This document shows positions 59,259-64,000 of a stretch of DNA of 64,000 nt, in pieces. The stretch lies in NCBI RefSeq assembly GCF_024666615.1, contig NZ_CP088297.1:372001-436000 (forward strand), given 5' to 3'. The first letter of the stretch is position 1; each line of letters opens with the position of its first letter. The notes beneath the pieces are model-generated. The model saw only the letters and a program-made list of their open reading frames with translations. It was not told where the DNA came from and did not search any database. Origin of the DNA: Aquabacterium sp. J223. Its GTDB lineage: Bacteria > Pseudomonadota > Gammaproteobacteria > Burkholderiales > Burkholderiaceae_C. The position numbers were made by a program, and so were the translations under genes.

Positions 59259-60158
59259 ATGAACCACCTGCGCCTGCTTCGCTACGTCGACGAGGTCGCC
59301 CGCTGCGGCTCCATCCGCCAGGCGGCGGAGCGGCTGCACGTGGCGGCCTCGGCCGTGAACCGGCGCATCCAGGACATCGAGGACGAGCTCGGCACGCCGC
59401 TGTTCGAGCGCCTGCCGCGCGGCATGCGCCCGACGCCCGCGGGCGAGCTGTTCATCCGCTACATCCGCGACCGGGCGTCGCAGCTCGACGAGGTGCGCTC
59501 GCAGATCGAGGAGCTGCAGGGCCTGCGGCGCGGGCGCGTCCGCATGGTGGGCAGCCAGGCGCTGGCGCCGTCGTTCCTCGGCGAGGCGGTGGCCCGCTTC
59601 CGCGCCGACCATCCGCTGGTGGACTTCCAGGTCGACATCGGCGACCACCTGCAGGCGCTGCACCGGCTGCGCCACTTCGAGGCCGACCTGGCGCTGGTGT
59701 TCAACCTCGCGCCCGAGGCCGATGTCGAGGTGCTGGGCCAGGCCGAGCAGCGCCTGCTGTGCCTGATGCACCGCAGCCACCCGCTGGCCAAGCGGCCGGG
59801 CGGGTTGCGGCTGCGCGAGTGCGCGGAGCACCCGGTCGTGCTGCCCAACCCCGAGATCGGCGGGCGGCAGCTGCTCGACCGCTTCCTGCTGCGCGCCCCG
59901 GTGAAGCTGCGGCCGGTGATCGAGAGCAACAGCTTCGAGTTCCTGCGCAGCTGCCTGCGCCACCAGCAGGCGCTGACGTTCCAGATCGCGATCGGTGCCG
60001 TCACCGAGGGAGGGGAGCTGGTGGCCAAGGAAGTCGAGGACCGCGGCTTTCCGCGGGGCCAGCTGGTGCTGGCCTGCCTGCACGGGCGGCAGCTGCCGGT
60101 GGTGGCACAGGCCTTCGCCCAGCACCTGCTGGCGCGGATGCACGAGGCGCCGGCCTGA
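59259..60158 (+). CDS. LysR-family transcriptional regulator
   Basis: A 299-residue LTTR. The N-terminal winged helix-turn-helix is GSIRQAAERLHVAASAVNRR, followed by LFERLPRGMRPTPAG. The effector-binding domain starts near residue 90 (GRVRMVGSQALAPSFLG). Its position, divergent from the cysteine hydrolase operon and convergent with the PhyH/SDR series, makes it the likely regulator of the heterocycle genes, responding to a pathway intermediate. The ATG at 59259 has GCGAG just upstream. Confidence 0.93.
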   Translation: MNHLRLLRYVDEVARCGSIRQAAERLHVAASAVNRRIQDIEDELGTPLFERLPRGMRPTPAGELFIRYIRDRASQLDEVRSQIEELQGLRRGRVRMVGSQALAPSFLGEAVARFRADHPLVDFQVDIGDHLQALHRLRHFEADLALVFNLAPEADVEVLGQAEQRLLCLMHRSHPLAKRPGGLRLRECAEHPVVLPNPEIGGRQLLDRFLLRAPVKLRPVIESNSFEFLRSCLRHQQALTFQIAIGAVTEGGELVAKEVEDRGFPRGQLVLACLHGRQLPVVAQAFAQHLLARMHEAPA

Positions 60159-60173
60159 GCCGACGCCGCCCGC

Positions 60174-60972
60174 TCAGACGATCACGCCGCCGTCGACGAC
60201 GATCTCCTGGCCGGTGATGTTGCGGCCGCCCTCGCCGACGAGGAAGCGCACCGTGGCCACCACGTCGGCCGTCTCGTTGGTGCGGTTGAGCGCCATGCCG
60301 AGCGACGCGGTGTAGCGCTCGCGCACCACCTCCTCGCTGACGCCCTGTTCGAGCGCCTGCGCCGCCCAGCGGTCGCGCATGCGCTCGACCGCGATGGCAC
60401 CGGGCGCCACCACGTTGGCGGTCACGCCGTGGGCGCCCACCTCCAGCGCGGCGCTGCGGGTCAGCCCGCGCAGCGCCCACTTGGACGACGCGTAGCCGGC
60501 GCGGCCGGCGCGGCCGCGCATGCCGTGCGTGCCGCCGATGTTGACCACCCGGCCACTGCCCTGGCGGCACATCACCGGCAGCAGCCGGGACATGGTGAGG
60601 AAGGGTCCGCGCAGGTTGGTCGCCATCACGGCATCGAAGTCGGCCGCCGACAGCTCGCCCACCTTGGGGCCCAGCGGGCCGGTGACGCCGGCGGCGTTGA
60701 CCAGCACGTCGGCCCGGCCGCCGCTCCAGGCCAGGAAGACCTCGACGGCCGCCTCGATCGACTGCTCGTCGCTGACGTCGGCGGTCAGCACGCAGGCCCG
60801 CCGGCCGAGCGCACGGATGCGGCGCGCGGTCTCTTCCAGCGCGTCGGTGCGCCGGCCCAGCACGCCGATGTCGCAGCCGTCCTCGGCCAGGGCGATCGCG
60901 ATGTCGCGGCCGGTGCCGCTGCTGGCGCCGGTGACCAGGGCCGCCGGGGAGGTGGGGGGCGTCCATGCTCAT
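60174..60972 (-). CDS. SDR-family oxidoreductase, frameshifted near its start
   Basis: The main frame reads VTGASSGTGRDIAIALAED, DVLVNAAGVTG, the VVNIGGTHGMRG stretch and YASSKWALRG (Y-x-x-x-K), ending TGQEIVVDGG. It has no usable start before the cofactor motif: only a GTG at 60863, which would remove the nucleotide-binding site. Removing one G from the G6 run at 60954-60959 connects it to ATG 60972 (or 60966), which overlaps the phyH stop as ATGA and gives about 265 residues. It is probably a paralogue of the SDR at 56407-57198. Confidence 0.85.
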
Positions 60973-61835
60973 GCCGCCTCGTCGAAGAAGCGGGTGCGGG
61001 CCTTGGCCTGCGCCTTGTAGATCGAGCTGCCCGCCGGCGACGGGAAGGGCAGCTTGATGACGTTGGGCTCCACCCGCACCGCGCTGGTGGACGGGCCGCT
61101 GAGCAGCCGCGACTCGTACTCCGCCCAGTCCACCGGGTAGAACAGCGGGAAGGCGTCGCTGGCCGCGTATTCGAGGAACAGGATGCGCCGCTGGCGACCG
61201 GAGCGGTTGGCGCTGGAGCCGTGCAGCGTCATCGGGTGGTGCAGCGTGACGGAGCCGGCCGGCCCCTCCAGGCTCTGCGCGGTGGACAGGTCGATGCCCT
61301 GCGCCACCACGTCCACCGCGCCGACGAAGCCGAGCTGCGGATCGTGGTGGTCGTGCAGCGGGCCGCGGTGGCTGCCCGGCAGCACCTGCATGGCGCCGTT
61401 GTCCGCGCTCACGTCGTCGATCATCACCGAGGCCACGCAGGTCGACATGTTGGTGTGCGGCGCGAAGGCCCAGTCCTGGTGCCATTCCAGCGGCGTGCCG
61501 GCGCGTGCGGCCTTCATGTTGATCTTGCTGTGGTTCAGCCGCACGTTGGGCCCGCAGATGCGCTGCACCAGGGGAAAGATCGCCGGGTGCAGCGCCAGCT
61601 CGAAGTACAGCCGGTCGACCCGGTGCGGCTTCTTGATGCGCTGGACCAGCGGTGCCTGCCGGGTGTGGCCTTCTTCCAGGTCGAGCACCTGGTTGTCCTC
61701 GTCGAGCCCGGCCGCCTCGGCGGCGATGCGGTCGGTGGCGGCCTGCAGCGTCGCCACCTCGTCGGCGGACAGGGCGCCGGGGATCAACACGCAGCCCGTG
61801 TCGAGGTACTGCCGATGGAGCGCTTCGATGTTCAT
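60969..61835 (-). CDS. Phytanoyl-CoA dioxygenase (PhyH) family protein
   Basis: A 288-residue Fe(II)/2-oxoglutarate oxygenase. The facial triad is LEWHQDWAF (H-x-D), with the distal His in VTLHHPMTLHGSSANRS and Arg following for 2-oxoglutarate. IDDVSADNGAMQVLPGSH is the usual PhyH core and is seen here in full order. It would hydroxylate an unknown small molecule. ATGA overlaps with the DUF1445 gene upstream and the SDR gene downstream put it in one translational unit; an SDR could oxidise the alcohol it makes. Confidence 0.9.
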   Translation of the reverse strand: MNIEALHRQYLDTGCVLIPGALSADEVATLQAATDRIAAEAAGLDEDNQVLDLEEGHTRQAPLVQRIKKPHRVDRLYFELALHPAIFPLVQRICGPNVRLNHSKINMKAARAGTPLEWHQDWAFAPHTNMSTCVASVMIDDVSADNGAMQVLPGSHRGPLHDHHDPQLGFVGAVDVVAQGIDLSTAQSLEGPAGSVTLHHPMTLHGSSANRSGRQRRILFLEYAASDAFPLFYPVDWAEYESRLLSGPSTSAVRVEPNVIKLPFPSPAGSSIYKAQAKARTRFFDEAA

Positions 61836-62665
61836 CAGAGGTCTGCTTCGCACAAGGGGTTGGAGGCGGCGTCGGTCACCAGGAGGTCGGTGACGACCAT
61901 GTGCGCCTTGTGGTGGGTGATGCACAGCGGCAGGCCCGCCTGCCGTGCGGCCAGCTGCGCGGTCGCGCCGCACGCCCAGAAGACGGGCAGCTCGTCGTCG
62001 TGCAGCTGCGTCAGGCCGTGGCCGCCGTAGGACTGGGCCAGGTCGGCGATGCCGATCAGCGACGGGGTGCCGAGGTGCACCGGCTCGCCATGGAACAGCG
62101 GGTAGCGCTGCGAGACGGCGATGGCGCGGATGGCGTCGGCCGCGCGCAGCGCCCGCATGGACACCACCAGCGGCCCGCCGAACGGCCCGGCCGGGCGGGT
62201 GGGCACGCCGGTGACGTACATCGCCGAGACGTTGCCCTCCTCCAGGTGGCGCAGCCGCACGCCGTGCGCCTGCAGCACCGCCTCGAAGGAGAAGGAGCAG
62301 CCGAGCACGAAGGCGACCAGGTCGTCGCGCCACCGCGACGTGATGTCGCGCGGGGTGTCCACCGGCTCGCCGTCGACGAACACGGTGTAGCCGCCGACGT
62401 CGGTGCGCAGGTCGAGGTCGCGGCCCAGCGCGGGGATGAAGGGCGACCCCGGCTCGCTGCGGCCGAGCAGCGGCAGCGCCCGCGGGTTGAGCGCGCAGTA
62501 CTCGGCGAAGGCGTCGGCCTGGGCCGCCGGCACGATCATGAGGTTGCCCTGCACGTGGCGGCGCGCCAGCAGGTTGGTGAAGCCGCGGTGGCGGCCCTCG
62601 CGGATCGCCCGGCGCACGGCGGCCGGCGAGTCGGTGTCGAAGGGGGCGTCGGCCGCTGCGCTCAT
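61835..62665 (-). CDS. DUF1445 (UPF0317) putative hydro-lyase
   Basis: A 276-residue protein of the DUF1445/UPF0317 family. Landmarks are GFTNLLARRHVQGNLMIVP, CSFSFEAVLQAHGV, ITSRWRDDLVAFVLG, MYVTGVPTRPAGPFGGPLVV and the end ITHHKAHMVVTD. Relatives are annotated as hydro-lyases and resemble the mammalian D-glutamate cyclase domain; the reaction here is unknown. It overlaps the tonB stop (ATGA) and the phyH start (ATGA), linking transport-energising genes to the oxygenase. Confidence 0.9.
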   Translation of the reverse strand: MSAAADAPFDTDSPAAVRRAIREGRHRGFTNLLARRHVQGNLMIVPAAQADAFAEYCALNPRALPLLGRSEPGSPFIPALGRDLDLRTDVGGYTVFVDGEPVDTPRDITSRWRDDLVAFVLGCSFSFEAVLQAHGVRLRHLEEGNVSAMYVTGVPTRPAGPFGGPLVVSMRALRAADAIRAIAVSQRYPLFHGEPVHLGTPSLIGIADLAQSYGGHGLTQLHDDELPVFWACGATAQLAARQAGLPLCITHHKAHMVVTDLLVTDAASNPLCEADL

Positions 62666-63393
62666 GGCGAGACGAACTGCACCGTCACGGTGAAGGTGTG
62701 CTCCGTGTTGCCGGCCCAGGCCTCGGCCGGCCAGGCCGGGTACTGCCCGCCCTTGACGATCGCCAGGGCCTGCTTGTCGAGGATCGGCGAGCCGGAGCTG
62801 CGCTCGAGTTCGGCGCTGCGCAGCGCGCCCTCGCGGGACAGCACGAAGCGCACGACGCTCGCGCCCTCCGGTCGCAGCCGCCGTGCGTCGCCCGACGTCG
62901 GGTACTCGGTGATGCTCCGGATGTGGGCGCGCAGCCGGCCGACATAACCGGTCTCGACGTTGGCCGCGTTGACCGGCGGCGGTGCGGGGGCCGGCGGCAC
63001 CGGCGCCGGCGCCGGCGCTGCGGGCGTGGCCACGGGCGCGGGCGGCGGCGGGACCGGCGCCGGCGGCGCAGGGGCCGGCACGGGGACGGGTGCCGGGGCG
63101 GGCGACGGGCTGGGCACGGGCGCCGGCGCCGGGGCCACCGGCCGTGGCGGCGTGGCCACCGGCCGGGGCGGCGGCGGCGGTGGTGGTGGCGGAGGGGGCG
63201 CCGGCGTCGGGGCCGGTGGCGGCTCCTCGGCCTGCAGGGTCACCGTCGTCGTCTCCTCCGGCGGCGGCGGGCTGCGCTCGAGCTGCGGCAGGGGCGCCAG
63301 CGCCAACACCAGCACCGCGGCGGCGGTGGCCGCCAAGGCGATGCCGTGCGAGGCACGCTCGGCGGGGTCGCGGAAGGTCACGGCGTGGTCCAA
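62662..63393 (-). CDS. TonB-type energy transducer
   Basis: A 243-residue TonB. One N-terminal membrane helix (GIALAATAAAVLVLALAP) is followed by a very Pro/Ala-rich periplasmic spacer (about residues 55-140, with a run of twelve prolines). A C-terminal TonB domain follows (YVGRLRAHIRSITEYPTSG, then VVRFVLSREGAL). It carries proton-motive force from ExbBD to an outer-membrane receptor. It follows exbD by 20 bases and is coupled to the DUF1445 gene by ATGA. No TonB-dependent receptor gene is in the window. Confidence 0.9.
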   Translation of the reverse strand: MDHAVTFRDPAERASHGIALAATAAAVLVLALAPLPQLERSPPPPEETTTVTLQAEEPPPAPTPAPPPPPPPPPPPRPVATPPRPVAPAPAPVPSPSPAPAPVPVPAPAPPAPVPPPPAPVATPAAPAPAPVPPAPAPPPVNAANVETGYVGRLRAHIRSITEYPTSGDARRLRPEGASVVRFVLSREGALRSAELERSSGSPILDKQALAIVKGGQYPAWPAEAWAGNTEHTFTVTVQFVSP

Positions 63394-63413
63394 GGCGGTC
63401 GGTCCTGCAACGC

Positions 63414-63824
63414 TCAGGACTGCTGCCGGGTCACGATCGAGGCGGCGGGCATGCCGGCGGCCTTCAGCTGGTCGAGCAGCGCGACCAGGGTCTGCAGGTT
63501 GGCGCTGCCGTCGCCGGCGATGATGACCTTGGCCTGCCGGCTGCCGGCGACGGCCTTGAGCCGGGCCGCGACCTGCGCCATCGGCGTGGACTGGCCGTCG
63601 ACGTAGACGGCGCCGTCACGGTCCACCGTGAGCGTGATCCGCACCGGCTCGTCCTTCAACCGCTCCGGCTGGGCGGAGCCGGGCAGGCTCACCTTCAGCC
63701 CCAGCGCCGGCAGCACGTTGGTGCTGATGAGCACGAAGAACACCAGCAGGAACATCATCACGTCGATCATCGGGATGATCTCGATGCGGGCCTTGCGCTC
63801 CCTGCGCTGCGGGAAGGTTCTCAT
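63414..63824 (-). CDS. exbD: Biopolymer transport protein ExbD
   Basis: A 136-residue ExbD/TolR protein. A short basic cytoplasmic start (RERKARIEIIPMIDVMMFLLVFFVL, here in part as IEIIPMIDVMMFLL) contains the proton-carrying Asp in the single membrane helix, followed by a periplasmic domain (VYVDGQSTPMAQVAARLKA). With ExbB it forms the proton channel driving TonB. It lies between exbB and tonB on the minus strand. Confidence 0.93.
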   Translation of the reverse strand: MRTFPQRRERKARIEIIPMIDVMMFLLVFFVLISTNVLPALGLKVSLPGSAQPERLKDEPVRITLTVDRDGAVYVDGQSTPMAQVAARLKAVAGSRQAKVIIAGDGSANLQTLVALLDQLKAAGMPAASIVTRQQS

Positions 63825-63834
63825 CGCGGGGCCT

Positions 63835-64000
63835 TCAGTGGGTGGTCTCGAGCAGGAAGCTCTTGAAGTCCTCGGTGATGCACTCGCCCAGGCGGTGCAG
63901 CACGTTGTGGCCGAGCAGCCCGTACAGCGCGGTGCCGATGCCGATGGCGGTGGCGAAGAGCGCGGAGCCGATGCCGCGGCTGACGGCCCCCGGGTCGGAC
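63835..64000 (-). CDS. MotA/TolQ/ExbB proton-channel protein, C-terminal part
   Basis: The last 54 codons of a leftward gene that runs off the right edge. It reads SRGIGSALFATAIGIGTALY, the final membrane helix of ExbB/TolQ proteins, then LLGHNVLHRLGECITEDFKS and a short tail ending TTH before TGA at 63835-63837. ExbB pairs with the ExbD encoded 10 bases downstream. The start is outside the window. Confidence 0.85.
   Translation of the reverse strand, partial: SDPGAVSRGIGSALFATAIGIGTALYGLLGHNVLHRLGECITEDFKSFLLETTH

Noticed and set aside
62960-63240. Gly-rich plus-strand frame opposite the TonB linker
   Set aside because: It is the complement of the Pro/Ala-rich TonB spacer and has no start signal or family resemblance.

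Overview
The window is chromosomal DNA from a high-G+C betaproteobacterium, most likely Burkholderiales of the Rubrivivax/Leptothrix/Methylibium type. The evidence is the mnmE-yidC-yidD-rnpA-rpmH | dnaA-dnaN-gyrB order of a replication-origin region, a kdsD-kdsC-lptC LPS block, GTP-dependent PEP carboxykinase, a Gly-rich RRM protein and strong G/C third-position bias. No rRNA, tRNA, CRISPR array or transposase was seen.

Layout. 1-9,540: end of an unknown gene, then a molybdenum-hydroxylase (form II CO-dehydrogenase-like) locus. MFS transporter and XdhC run leftward; coxS-coxL-coxM-MoxR-coxE-coxG run rightward. 9,061-12,576: GFA-like enzyme, AEC transporter, PhoD phosphatase, PcaC. 12,596-17,396: leftward exopolysaccharide glycosyltransferase operon. 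17,554-28,683: Rep helicase, two UPF0149 proteins, a TPR protein, a phosphoesterase, pckG, an Old Yellow Enzyme with an apparent internal deletion, RlmJ, a CAAX-type protease and a membrane protein. 28,875-36,614: RRM protein, SDR-lptC-kdsC-kdsD, a frameshifted CPA2 antiporter, hemerythrin, apt, a response regulator and a frameshifted lipoprotein. 36,692-46,688: the origin block, with DnaA-box-like sites on both sides of dnaA.

46,900-50,560 is an accessory patch directly behind the gyrB terminator. It holds a restriction-endonuclease-like gene broken by an in-frame TAA, an intact GHKL ATPase with a C-terminal PD-(D/E)XK-like motif, a decayed DUF5655-type nuclease gene and a damaged second copy of dodecin; the intact dodecin gene follows. 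This is the best candidate for a little-described (defence-like) system.

51,167-63,837 is a catabolic region. Around a LysR gene, one leftward operon encodes a cysteine hydrolase, a THI5-type binding protein with its ABC permease and ATPase, an SDR, a cyclic-amide amidohydrolase, a cyanuric-acid/barbiturate-type ring-opening amidohydrolase, a LOG protein and a DUF3830 protein. These suggest uptake and ring opening of a nitrogen heterocycle. A second leftward series runs ExbB-ExbD-TonB-DUF1445-PhyH-SDR.

A recurring oddity is single-base frame breaks, mostly in G/C homopolymers: coxE/coxG, the first UPF0149 gene, the CPA2 antiporter, the lipoprotein, rnpA, LOG/DUF3830 and an SDR. Because rnpA is essential, most of these are more likely sequencing indels than real mutations. 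Coordinates of the affected genes should be read with that in mind.
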